Positions 24,604 to 36,058 of a DNA stretch of 64,000 nt are shown here, in pieces; position 1 is the first letter of the stretch; each line of letters opens with the position of its first letter. A model generated the notes under the pieces. The model saw only the letters and a list, made by a program, of their open reading frames with translations. It searched no databases and was not told where the DNA came from. The DNA is taken from positions 13,893,608-13,957,607 of the forward strand of contig NC_023750.2 in NCBI RefSeq assembly GCF_000499845.2, written 5' to 3'. The DNA comes from Phaseolus vulgaris (lineage: Eukaryota > Streptophyta > Magnoliopsida > Fabales > Fabaceae). The position numbers and the translations under genes were made by a program.

Positions 24604-25555
24604 TTGCAAAGTATTGAAAATTTCATGCTCCATGGTCGTACCAACGAGACTACCTTCACACATAAAAAAGAAATTTTTCATGAAGGAGAATTCTTGGGTC
24701 AATTTGGAGTTGATAAAACTCTAGAGCTTTTTAAAGGAAAATTTTTTTGGCCACCCATGAGGAAAGATGTTCAAAGACATTACCCTAGAAGCATTTCTTG
24801 TTTTAAAACTAACTCTAAGGCAATGTCTCATGAACTCTATACTCCTTTACCTTTTGCAAAAGTTCCATGGGAAGAAATAAGCCTAGATTTTATATTAGAG
24901 CTTCATAGGACAACAAAAGGTTTTGACTCTATTTTTATGGTTGTGGATAGGCTCTTCCTTAGAGAAGAGGTAAGATGTCATGGATTACCTAAAAGCATAG
25001 TTTTGGATAGAGGTCCAAACGTTATAGGCCATTTTTTTAGGACTCTTTTGGAAAAATTTGGAACTAAGTTGAGAATTTCAATTTCTAGTCATCCTCAAAC
25101 GAATGGTTAAAACAAAGTTGAAAATATAGCTTTTTCTACTATGCCTAGGGTAATCATGAGAGACAACCACAACTCTAGGGATGTGTATCTTTTCCATATT
25201 GATTCTGCATACAATAGAACAGTTCATAAGACTACCAATATTTCCCCATTTGAAGTTGTATATGGATTTAACCCTCTTACTCCTTTAGATTTGTTACCCC
25301 TTCCTAACCCACAAACTTTTGTGCATAAGGAAGGTGTTACCAAAGCTGAAATTGTTAAAAAAAATGCATGAGGGGATTAAAGAACAAATACAACAACAAA
25401 TAGAGAAATATTATGATAAGTTGCCAAAAACAATAGAAAAACAAAAAGAATGGCAACTTAATAGAATTGAATTTTATACAACTGCTCAAACTAACACATT
25501 TGCTTTGTTTGATGATTCCCATAGATGGACGTTTGATCCGGGAGGACGAGCATAG
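24604..25555 (+). pseudogene. Chr1 pol remnant: protease edge joined to integrase
   Basis: After RTNETTFTH (protease-downstream region) the frame passes directly at about 24668 into the integrase zinc-binding region (FHEGEFLGQFGVDKTLELFK), so most of PR and all of RT and RNase H are deleted. Integrase landmarks: first Asp in SLDFIL, second in VLDRGPN, and a degenerate third region after a TAA at 25108. A second deletion removes about 25 residues at VVDR/LFLREEV. The C-terminal part [19 protein letters not shown] follows. Non-functional. Confidence 0.83.
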
Positions 25556-25709
25556 TTGTTAAAGCAAGAGGCTGTTATTCAACATCGACATTGTAGATCT
25601 GAGGATAGATCTTCTCAAGAAGGAGGAGATGATGGACACCATCCAACCACATTCATCCCCCAAACAATGAAGAAGAAGAAACATTGAATTTGAGGACAAA
25701 TCCTTTTCA

Positions 25710-25721
25710 AGAGGGAGGGGA
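25710..25721 (+). other. Chr1 polypurine tract
   Basis: AAGAGGGAGGGGA ends directly at the 3' LTR start (25722). Confidence 0.85.
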
Positions 25722-26234
25722 TGATGGAAGAGGCCCCAACACCAATCCATTGAAAGGCCACCAAAATGTCAAATTGAGGCAACCACTAGAGTTATGGTCA
25801 AAGAGGGGTCAAGAGGACGCATTCTACATGTCATAAACTCTAGTGTAGAGTAGACTTTAATTTCTTGTCAAAATTAGCATAGGAACTTTATTTTATAATT
25901 TTTCTTAGAATTAATTTTGACACCTAAAACACCAACCTAGGTAAAATTAGAGTTTCTAAAAAACCTCTAAATTTACCAATTCGGTCTAGAAAGCCCATAG
26001 AGGGGGTGAGCATACAAACTAGACACACCCCTCCCCATGTGCTCATTTAGGCTCCACTTTTGGAAGGGAATTCATTTGAATTTCCCTCCAATTTCTTTTG
26101 AATTTCCAGCCCTCTAAACACTATAAATTGAGGTGCTTGGCTCTCATTTCGAAAGATTAATTCATTAGTGAAATGCTGCCAATTTTGTGCCATTCTCACT
26201 CTTTGCCTAAAACCTCTTAGGATTAGGCTCTTAA
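25722..26234 (+). repeat. Chr1 3' LTR, left part
   Basis: The first 513 bp of the 3' LTR, cut by the Chr2 insertion at CTTAA (26230-26234). It continues at 34013. Confidence 0.92.
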
Positions 26235-27233
26235 TGATGTGATTCCACTAGCCATATAGAGAATGATTCTTGACATTCTTAGGAATCACCTTGAGCTGGA
26301 CATTATAGAGGCACTTTTCTTAGAGTTGGATCATTGTTCTAAGACAAGAACTCACCAAAAACTAGTACCAAATCCCAAACTCATTTGGATGCTCCACATA
26401 TTGTCAAATTGAATCAACAAAGAGAGGTACAATTAAAGGAACCGAACAGAATTGAATAAGCAAACATTTGAACCGAACAAAAGTGTAATTAAAAGGCAAG
26501 AACAGAACATAGGTGCTGGAAAAAATAGAAAAGCCGAACCAAAGAACTCAAGAACACAAGACAACATGAACAATTGAAAGAGAAGGAAGGAAGGAGAAGA
26601 GAGTGCTCATGAAGATGGAAGGATGTTGGATGATCTCGCTACTAGAAGTGTGGAATGCTCCTAGATAAGAGTGATGCCGCCACTTGAGGACTCCATTGAT
26701 CCATCAAGATAAGACTAGAGAAGAAGGCTCCAAAAGCTCTCCAAAGTTCACTCAAAATTTGAGTAGAGTTTTCTTAGATTAATTCCAATCTGAATTTTAC
26801 AAAGAGAGCACCTCTATTTATAGCCTAAGGTGCTGAAAATGCAAGCTAAACAATTCAAAAATTCCCTCCTAAAACTAGCTAAAACCGGTGCCTAAACCCT
26901 TCATGAGGAAGGTGTGACTCTTTCCTTCACTTTGGCACCTCCTATTCTACTCCTACACCTATCTACTAATACACCCCCCCTCCTAAAGCTCCTAACTAAA
27001 GCCTAAAAGATGCTAAAACAAAAGAGGTTTCTAATGTTTCCCTCTAAGAACCTTCAACTAAAGAAATTACAAAAAGAGAAAATAAATGTCCTCTAGCTCC
27101 CAAAGCTTTGAACATGCTTCTTGTAATCCTTTGAGGTGGACTTTGGCCTCCATGGGCGTCCTCCATTTTTGCCTCCACCTCGTCTTGATCTTGTGTATTG
27201 GCTATAATGTCCTCTTGAGCTTGATCTCCATCA
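26235..27233 (-). repeat. Chr2 3' LTR
   Basis: 999 bp; on the minus strand it runs TGATGGAGATCAAG to ATCACATCA. The pol frame continues about 190 bp into it and stops at 27044. Confidence 0.94.
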
Positions 27234-28351
27234 TACTCCCCGAGTTGGAGAGAATTCGACCACGAATTCTGGAGACCTACAGAAAAAGGAGTTAGATCGC
27301 TGACATTAAAAGTATGACTACCTAAGTATGTATCAGGCATATCTAACTCATAAGCATTGTCATTAATCCTCTTGAGGACTTGGAAAGGTCCATCCCCTCG
27401 AGGCATTAGTTTGGACTTCCTTTGGGTAGGAAAACGATCCTTCCTCAAGTGAAGCCAAACCCAATCGCCCTCATCAAACAACAATGCTTTTCTCCTTTTA
27501 TTGGCAAGTTCAGCATACTTGCCAACCCTCTTCTCAATTCTCTTCTTGATGTCTTTATGCAAAGTTTTCACAAAAGAAGCCTTTTCATCCCCATCTTTGC
27601 ACAAGACATCTCCAAGAAGGGGAATAGGAAGAAGATCAAGAGGTGTTAGGGGATTAAACCCATAGACCACCTCAAAAGGAGAATGGGAGGTGGTAGAATT
27701 TACTACTCGGTTATATTCAAACTCAACATGGGGTAGTAAATTCTCCCACACTCTAGGATTCCCCGGAATAAAGCATCTCAATAGTTGTCCCAAAGTTCTA
27801 TTCACCACCTCGGTTTGACCATCAGTTTGTGGGTGGCAAGTGGTAGAAAATAAAAGCTTAGTTCCAAGCTTGCCCCACAAGGTCTTCCAAAAGTGACTTA
27901 AGAACTTAGGATCTCTATCGGACACTATAGACCTAGGAATCCCATGCAAGCGAACCACTTCTTGGAAGAAGAGGTTTGCAATGTGGCATGCATCATCCAC
28001 TTTGTGGCAAGGAATAAAGTGAGCCATCTTTGAAAAACGATCCACTACCACAAAAATGGAGTCCTTTCCCTTTGATGTCTTGGGTAAGCCTAAGATGAAA
28101 TCCATAGATATATCTACCTAAGGCATTGAAGGGATAGGAAGAGGAGTATAAAGACCATGGGGATGCATTTTAGACTTAGCTTTGCGGCAAGCTATGCATT
28201 TATCACACAAACTATGAACATGTTTATGCATATGTGGCCAAAAGAAATGTTCATGCAACACATCCAAAGTTTTAGCAACCCCAAAATGTCCCATTAAACC
28301 CCCCTCATGAGCTTTTCCAACAAGAGATAATCTAATAGAGCTTTGGGGCAC
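27044..28351 (-). pseudogene. Chr2 integrase
   Basis: The zinc-binding domain ([20 protein letters not shown] ... CDKCIAC) starts near 28351, just after a frameshift that separates it from RNase H. A TAG at 28118-28120 interrupts the start of the core. Catalytic Asp in MDFILGLP, Asp in IVSDRDPKF, Glu in DGQTEVVNR. The C-terminal region has [20 protein letters not shown] and FNVSDLTPF, a GPY-like module, and the tail [11 protein letters not shown] read from LTR sequence. Such C-termini are typical of chromoviruses, but I do not see a clear chromodomain. Confidence 0.88.
27234..27252 (-). other. Chr2 polypurine tract
   Basis: Minus strand CCAACTCGGGGAGTA directly precedes the 3' LTR, in the polypurine-tract position. 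The same site in Chr3 reads CTCGAGGAGTA. Confidence 0.7.
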
Positions 28352-30600
28352 ACAAAGACGTTTTCCTTAAAAAGAAAGCCATCTTGAATAAAAAAGTCTT
28401 TGTGGCCTCCTTTAAGACACTCTTGATAGGTGGGAGAAAAATCAAGGTCATCATGATAAAGTTCCTTAATGTCATCAAAACCAAGATATTGAGAGGTTAA
28501 AAGATTTAGCAAGGTGTATCTTCTAGAAAGAGCATCCGCCACAATATTTATTTTGCCTTGCTTGTGTTTGATCACATAAGGAAATTGCTCAATGAATTCC
28601 ACCCACTTAGCATGCCTCTTGTTAAGTTTGTTTTGGCTTTTCAAATATTTAAGAGATTCATGATCACTATGTATCACAAACTCTTTGGGAAAAAGATAGT
28701 GTTGCCAAGTAAACAAAGCCCTAACAAGTGCATATAATTCCTTATCATAGGTGGAATAGTTGAGATGACTTCCCTTCAATTTCTCACTAAAATAGGCTAT
28801 GGGGTGGCCCTCTTGAAGGAGAACAGCCCCAATACCTATGCTTGAAGCATCACACTCAATCTCAAATGTCTTAGTGAAATTAGGAAGGGCCAAGATGGGA
28901 GCATTAGTCAATTTTTCTTTCAAAGTATCAAAAGCATTTTGTTGTGCTTCTCCCCAATGAAAGACCACATCCTTTTTCACTATGTCATTGAGTGGTGCGG
29001 CAATGGTACCAAAGTATGGGAAAAATCTTCTATAGAAAGAAGCAAGCCCATGAAAACTTCGGACCTCATTCAAAGATTTCGGTGTAGGCCAATTTTGAAT
29101 GGCCACCACCTTTGTTTTGTCCACATGGACCCCTTTACAACTCACAACAAACCCTAGGAATTCTATATGATCAAGAGCAAACATACATTTAGCAAGGTTA
29201 GCATACAAATGTTCCTTCCTAAGGGTTTCCAAAACTTGCCTAACATGCAACCTATGGTCATTCAAAGATAAGCTATAAATGAGAATGTCATCAAAGTAAA
29301 CCACAACAAACTTACCAATGAAAGGTCTAAGAACATGATGCATGAGGCGCATGAAGGTACTTGGTGCATTAGTTAAACCAAAAGGCATAACTAACCACTC
29401 ATATAAACCAAAGTTGGTCTTAAAAGCCGTCTTCCATTCATCACCCGGTTTGATACGGATTTGATTGTAGCCGCTTTTAAGATCAATCTTTGAAAAGATT
29501 TTAGAACCATGTAATTCATCCAACAAATCATCTAGTCTAGGTATGGGATGCCTACACTTAATGGTTATGTTATTTATGGCCCTACAATCCGAACACATTC
29601 GCCATGTGCCATCCTTTTTTGGCACTAAGATGATAGGCATAGCACAAGGACTCATGCTATCTTGCACCCACCCTTTCTCAATCAAAGCCTCAACTTGTTG
29701 GCGAATTTCCTTGGTTTCACTTGGATTGGTCCTATATGCTGGACGATTTGGTAAAGAAGAGCCCGATATCAAATCAATTTGGTGCTCAATCCCTCTCAAA
29801 GGTGGAAGTCCATTTGGAGGATCTTGAAACACATCTTGGAACTCTTCTACCAAATTTTCCAAGCAATGAGGACTATCAACAAGTGATTCTACTCTAAGAG
29901 TTTTAGGGATGGCTAAAAAAAGAGGATGATGAGCCATTATTTCCCTTTCAATTTCACGCCTAGACACAAGGAGTGTAGGCTTAGAACTCTTATCTTTTTT
30001 ATCTTTTTCACTCTCCCTCTTTTTCTTCATGATAACTTGGTCCTCATGGACTTCTCTTGGAGAGAGAGATTTTAAAGTAACCTTGTGACCATGGAATTCA
30101 AAAGATAGTTTGTTGGTAAAGCCATCATGTAAAACTTTTCTATCAAATTGCCAAGGCCTTCCCAAAAGAACATGAGTGGCTTCCATGGGCACAACATCAC
30201 ATAATACCTCATCTTTGTATTTTCCAATAGAGAAATGGATGAGGACTTATTTATTAACAATTATTTCTCCTACTTCACTAAGCCATTGTAATTTGTAGGG
30301 CTTTGTATGAGAGATAGTAGGCAATCCAAGCTTATCTACTACTCTTGTACTAGCCACATTTGCACAACTACCCCCATCCACTATCAAGGAACAAATGTTG
30401 TTTTGAATAAGACATCTTGTATGGAAAATATTTTCCCTTTGACTTTCATCAAAAGGTTGTGAAACTTGTCCAAGAAGTCTTCTCACAACTAACAAGTCCC
30501 CTTCAAGTGGACATTCGCTCTCTTCCTCACTAGATGCATGAGAATGCAATGAATGCTTTGGAGAATCCGAATCATGCTCACTAACTACAATGCCCTCATG
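28294..30600 (-). pseudogene. Chr2 protease, reverse transcriptase and RNase H
   Basis: Protease-like motif LIVDGGSCANVASTR near 30350-30400, then a TAA at 30247 where Chr4 reads CAA. From 30192 to 28294 the frame is open for 632 codons. [51 protein letters not shown] and the catalytic [10 protein letters not shown] (YFDD near 29289-29300). RNase [27 protein letters not shown] and [10 protein letters not shown] and RNase H look catalytically complete; the protein could not be made in one piece because of stops on both sides. Confidence 0.9.
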
Positions 30601-31665
30601 CATGTACATACTTTGTTTGGAAGGACAATTTGCAGCAATATGACCATAACCCATACATTTAAAGCATTTAGTATTAGATGTTCTAGTGGGAGACTTAGGT
30701 CTAGAAGTAGATGGCTTAGATTCTTTGGGTTTGAAAGAAGAATCTTTGGAAGGATGTTTAGAAAAAGACTTTTTGTTTCTCTAAGACTTGGAGTAGTATC
30801 CATCATTGGAAGCATTTTTAAAAGAGTTTTTCTTAGCAAGTTGGGCTTCCACCTTCATTGCAAGATGAACTAAAGAGCCCAATGATGAATACTCTTGTAA
30901 CTCAACAATGTCTTGAATATCCTTCCTAAGACCACTCACAAACCTAGCAACCATGGCTTCTTCACTTTCTTCTAATTCAATTTTAAGCACAAGCGTCTCA
31001 AGCTCCTTATAATATTCATCCACATTTAGCGTGCCTTGTTGAAACCGTTGGAGTCTCAACATGAGGTCTTTCCTAAAATGTGGGGGCACAAACCTAGCGC
31101 GCATATGATCCTTTAAAGAGTTCCAAGAGTCCACGGGAGGACCCTTGTGATAAATAGTGTCCTTTACAATTCCATGCCACCATTTCATGGCATAATCACT
31201 AAACTCTAGGGTGGCTAGCTTAAGCTTATGCTCATCTTGGATCTCATGGATCTCAAAAATTTGTTCACACTTAGCCTCCCAATCTAAATATACATTTGGA
31301 TCACTAGAACCATTAAAACAAGGTAGCTTGACCGAAGGAAGCTTGGACTTTGCATCATGATAGAAGCCATTGCCGTAGTGAATTCTTTCCCCTTGGTGAT
31401 GATGTCTTTGTCCATGGACTTGGGGAGGAGTTCTCCTTCTCCTTTGCTCATCTTCACGGCCAAAATCATTGGAAGAAACTCTTGTTGAAGGTCTATGATG
31501 CTCATCATGAATTGAAGGAGATGGTCTAGCTTGTTGCACCTCCATCTTTTGCAATTTCTCCTCCAACCGTCTAATGGTTCTTTGAGCTTCATGTAATTCA
31601 CCAAGGATTGAAGCTTTGGAAGGAGAATTCTGCTTTTAGGATGCATCACTTGAAAATCCAGCCAT
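30601..31665 (-). pseudogene. Chr2 gag
   Basis: The start is ATG 31665 (MAGFSSDAS) with TAA at codon 10 (31636-31638), where Chr3 has a Tyr codon. Downstream is a His/Arg-rich region, then the Retrotrans_gag core LPSVKLPCFNGSSDPNVYLD, SDYAMKWWHGIVKD and RFVPPHFRKDLMLRLQRFQQ. A TAG at 30781-30783 cuts the linker. The CCHC knuckle CFKCMGYGHIAANC lies near 30625-30668 in the same frame. Gag and pol share one reading frame. Confidence 0.88.
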
Positions 31666-33008
31666 TTGTAATTAAAAACAGCAAACACACAAAAACAGCA
31701 AACAAGTTAAAAATTAGCAAAAACAGTGAGCTTTGGCAATGAAACTGCCAAAGTGAAATGAGGCTGAAAAAAGAGATCACTCTCAAAGAAATAATGTTCT
31801 TGCACCAATCTGATCTTGAGGCCTTGGAATCCTCAAATGAAATATGTCAAAGCAAGCACACCAATCTCAAGAGCAACCACCACAAAACCAAAGAAACAAT
31901 AAAGACAAACAAGAAAAGGTATAAGCAAAGAAAAGGTAATTGCAAAAGGAGAACTATGTGTAAGACAAACTCAAAGAGTAAGAATGAAAGACAAGCAATA
32001 AAATAAAGAACTCAATGAGAAAGTAGGCACACAAAAGAATACTTAAGGAAAAGCTCTAGAGTAGATGAAGAAAAACAAAAATTTAGCTACTGGAAATTTT
32101 TTTTTTAATGCAAACTGTGCTTGATATTCACTGATTTAACTGGAATGATAGAGAGCGAACTGGATTATGAAAATTAAACCTCAGAAACTTCAAGATGTTT
32201 ACTCAATAATGGAACTGGAATCAATTAAAAACAGTAAGCCAATTAATTGAGATAAAGTTTTTAAAATCGCTGCCAGATTACCGTATTCTTTTCGGCAGAA
32301 TTGTACACTTTTTTTATTTTATTTATCATTTTTTGTGTACTTCGAATTTTTGAATGATTCTTTTTTCTATTCTTTTCTAACACTTTGAATATCACAAATC
32401 CAGAATTTCAGAATTTTCCAGTTCGTAAATCAATTGCAATAAGGAAAAACAGTAAGCACTTTTTTCAGAAACAGAGGAATCCTAATAGGAATAAAAAACA
32501 GAATTATGAACTAGCAAAGACATAATGGAAAATGATGTATTGGAACTTGTATAGGTCTAGAATACAAGTATGAACTCAAATCTAAAAAGAAAAATGCACA
32601 AAGGATCAATATCAATTCAGAAAATTATATGACACTAAAGCAAGAAACAATCAAAGCAATAAAAGTACTACTAGAAGTAATGACATATATGGAATAACAT
32701 GACTAAGACAAAACTTGACATGATTACAAAATTAAAAGACACATCACAAATTTTAACAACAAGTGAAAGGAAGCTTAAGGTAAACTCTAGGAAGGATAAT
32801 GTCATTCCAAAAGAGCAACCATACTCATAAGAAGAATGAGTGCCATAAACCTTTTCACAAGCACTTGGTGTAAAAGAAAAACAGCAAGAATACTCAAGTA
32901 AAAATCTAAAACAGAAACTTAAATTGCAAGAAATTAAAGAGTTCTTGAAATTAAAGTGCACACAACTCAACAATTAAACAAGAAGAACCTAAGACTCATG
33001 ATACCACA
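31666..33008 (-). other. Chr2 PBS and leader
   Basis: On the minus strand TGGTATCATGAGTC follows the 5' LTR (33009), an initiator tRNA-Met PBS. The 1.3-kb leader has no coding and is nearly the same as the Chr3 leader (58281-59635). The block at 32230-32345 is also shared with the Chr1 leader. Confidence 0.85.
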
Positions 33009-34007
33009 TGATGTGATTCCACTAGCCATATAGAGAATGATTCTTGACATTCTTAGGAATCACCTTGAGCTGGACATTATAGAGGCACTTTTCTTAGAGT
33101 TGGATCATTGTTCTAAGACAAGAACTCACCAAAAACTAGTACCAAATCCCAAACTCATTTGGATGCTCCACATATTGTCAAATTGAATCAACAAAGAGAG
33201 GTACAATTAAAGGAACTGAACAGAATTGAATAAGCAAACATTTGAACCGAACAAAAGTGTAATTAAAAGGCAAGAACAGAACATAGGTGCTGGAAAAAAT
33301 AGAAAAGCCGAACCAAACAACTCAAGAACACAAGACAACATGAACAATTGAAAGAGAAGGAAGGAAGGAGAAGAGAGTGCTCATGAAGATGGAAGGATGT
33401 TGGATGATCTTGCTACTAGAAGTGTGGAATGCTCCTAGATAAGAGTGATGCCGCCACTTGAGGACTCCATTGATCCATCAAGATAAGACTAGAGAAGAAG
33501 GCTTCAAAAGCTCTCCAAAGTTCACTCAAAATTTGAGTAGAGTTTTCTTAGATTAATTCCAATCTGAATTTTACAAAGAGAGCACCTCTATTTATAGCCT
33601 AAGGTGCTGAAAATGCAAGCTAAACAATTCAAAAATTCCCTCCTAAAACTAGCTAAAACCGGCGCCTAAACCATGCATGAGGAAGGTGTGACTCTTTCCT
33701 TCACTTTGGCACCTCCTATTCTACTCCTACACCTATCTACTAATACACCCCCCCTCCTAAAGCTCCTAACTAAAGCCTAAAAGATGCTAAAACAAAAGAG
33801 GTTTCTAATGTTTCCCTCTAAGCACCTTCAACTAAAGAAATTACAAAAAGAGAAAATAAATGTCCTCTAGCTCCCAAAGCTTTGAACATGCTTCTTGTAA
33901 TCCTTTGAGGTGGACTTTGACCTCCATGGGCGTCCTCCATTTGTGCCTCCACCTCGTTTTGATCTTGTTGATTGGCCTCCATGTCCTCTTGAGCTTGATC
34001 TCCATCA
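33009..34007 (-). repeat. Chr2 5' LTR
   Basis: 999 bp. The frame for the pol C-terminal tail is also open here (69 codons ending at 33818, with [11 protein letters not shown]), as expected if LTR sequence encodes the end of pol. Confidence 0.94.
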
Positions 34008-34182
34008 CTTAATCTTCCTACCGTCACCTTCCAAGTGAGATGGCCTCACCACTCACTCTTCATACTTAGCATGCACCTTCAAGGAGTCCAGCTCTCTACG
34101 TGAGATCCTTGTTCCATGATCAATCCATGGAGCTTTCGCAATTCACCTTCAAAACCGCAAAGAAGAAGACACAAATTCATCA
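34008..34182 (+). repeat. Chr1 3' LTR, right part
   Basis: Starts with the duplicated CTTAA, then continues the LTR to AAATTCATCA. The next five bases are the CTTTA TSD of Chr1. Confidence 0.92.
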
Positions 34183-34439
34183 CTTTATGTCTAGTCAAAG
34201 ATCACATGTGCTGACCATGTGTTTTTCTGCTCTTTTCTGACGTTCTCTATGCAGTGCTTGGACTAGTCTCTTGTCTTGAAGACTGAAACCCACAATCACT
34301 AAAGGATCAAAGAAAGTCTCTAATTTGCTATAAAATCTGTTGCAACTGTTTTCTTTCACAAAAACAACCAATTGAGCCATCTCTTGCAACATCTCTTTCT
34401 CTCCTTGTGTGTGTGCCTTTGTCTCTTTTTTCTGCTGTC

Positions 34440-35640
34440 ATGGAATCCACTCCACCTACATCCAAGAGGATCAAAACAAGGGCTGTAAGGTCAAGAGGAA
34501 GGCTTGAGGGCTGGTTTTTAGGGGATAATGAACTTATGTAGAGATATCGCTTTGAGACAAGTACAAAAGTGATCAACAATGCAAAAGTTGTCTCCTTTGA
34601 TTGGTTGAAAAGCCAAAAAACTGGACAATGTGAGAAGGCTTTTTAAGGATCAGTTGCTGAAAAGATTCTTGGAGATGAAGGGAAACATTTATCAAGATTT
34701 AATCCGGGTATTCTACACAAACTTAAAGTTTGAAGGAAACAATCTTGTTTCACATGTTAAAAGTGTAGATATGGAGATTACCCATGATGTATGGGCTGCT
34801 GTAACTGGGTTAAAATATGCTGGTCTTAGAATCAATAAAGGAAATCTTGGTGTTGTGGAAGATTTCAACAAGATTCAATACTACAAAAGCTGTTTGAAGA
34901 ATCCACAAGCTCAAGTAAGAACTTGCTCTATTGGAGGATTGAAGTTAGATGAAAGGGTGTTGGCTCTCATTGTCACTTGGATTCTAACTCCAAGGGGGAG
35001 CAACCATTCTATTTTAACAGAAGAGGATCTTGTTTATATCTACTGCATCATAAAGAAAATCAAGATCAACTGGGTTCATATCATCAAAGAACATATGCAA
35101 AAGTCCATGAGGTTAAGTGACTACCATTATCCCTATATTGTTTTAATCTCTAAATTTCTTCTCTATTTTGAAGTGAATCTTGAAGATGAAACTTCTGAGT
35201 TGGTAAAATCAACACAAGAAGTGAACAATGGTTCACTAATCAAAATGGGATTCACCAAGATAAATGGAAGATGGGTGAGCAAAGAAGGTGATCATGGTGG
35301 TTCCTCTAGTGCTGCAACTGCTGATTTTGATGAAGAAGATCAAGCTGCTGATATGGATATCCACAATGAAGAATAGCCTACATCTAACTTTGATGCTGAA
35401 ACAAATGCAAGATATCAAGGGGATGAGATTCCTTCAATGTCTTTTTTTGAAAGATACATGGTGGATAGACTTGATGGTTTTGCAGAAAATCAAAGAAATC
35501 TCCATGATCTTTGTGTGATAAATTTTCAGAGCATTGACAACAGATTCTAGAGCATGGACACTCACTTTCAAACCCTGGATGAACAGATTGAAGTTGTTCA
35601 GAACCAGATCTTTGAGCTGCAATATGGCAAGGATGACTGA
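34440..35640 (+). pseudogene. CopB ORF2
   Basis: The start is ATG 34440 (MESTPPTSKRIKTRAVRSRG). A TAG near 34538 and a one-base A-run frameshift near 34617 separate the N-terminus from a long open part (34630-35376) with RRLFKDQLLKRFLEMKGNIY, FYTNLKFEGNNLVSHVKSVD, GLKYAGLRINKGNLGVVEDF and HIIKEHMQKSMRLSDYHYPY. A TAG at 35374 replaces CAA of CopA. The C-terminal coiled-coil-like part continues to TGA 35638-35640. The protein aligns with CopA ORF2 throughout, and damage sites differ between the two copies, so the common ancestor had an intact gene. It resembles plant 'putative transposon protein' domains; function unknown. Confidence 0.78.
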
Positions 35641-36058
35641 AGAAAAACAACCGGTTGAATGCTCGAAACAACCGATTGTTTTTGCTTTGTAACAGTTTTA
35701 TTACTATTTTTTTTAAATTATGTTTTATCTGGAACAATTTATGTTTTATCTCTTCTTATAGTCTATTTGTGAAGACAAATAGGGGGAGAATTTTATGTTG
35801 TTGTGTTGTCTTGCAAACTCTATCTGGTTTGTTTAAGTGATTGTTATTTCTGCTGCTGCTGCTGATACTGTATGGTTTGCCTTTTTGGATGATTTTTTCT
35901 GCTGTATTGGTTAAGCAAAACACAAGCTATGTGCTATTTTAAATCTGCTGCCATAGATGTTGTATATTGCTTAATCTTTGTTTTGCAGGAACTGCTTCAG
36001 ATTCAAACAAGTCCAACACAAGCAACCAAGAATTTGTCTTCATCAAATAGGGGGAGAT
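35641..36058 (+). other. CopB ORF2-LTR spacer with polypurine tract
   Basis: Carries a paired motif at about 35645-35685, then T-rich sequence, ending in AAATAGGGGGAGAT (36045-36058). No coding. Confidence 0.75.

Larger units (their letters stand above)
26235..34007 (-). mobile_element. Chr2: full-length chromovirus-like gypsy element, minus strand
   Basis: 7773 bp with perfect TSD CTTAA (26230-26234 and 34008-34012), inserted in the Chr1 3' LTR. Two LTRs of 999 bp each, differing at roughly 15-17 positions by eye. One gag-pol frame on the minus strand spans about 31665 to 27044, damaged by four stops and one frameshift. All domains of an autonomous gypsy element are present in the order gag-PR-RT-RH-IN. 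Confidence 0.95.
19018..34182 (+). mobile_element. Chr1: deleted chromovirus-like gypsy element, split by S-d and Chr2
   Basis: Flanked by a perfect TSD CTTTA (19013-19017 and 34183-34187) inside CopB. 5' LTR 19018-19701; 3' LTR in two pieces, 25722-26234 and 34013-34182 (34008-34012 duplicates CTTAA). Joined lengths of 684 and 683 bp agree. The internal region has a long leader, a broken gag, and a pol reduced to an integrase remnant. By eye the LTRs differ at roughly 25 positions, so it is older than Chr2. Confidence 0.92.
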
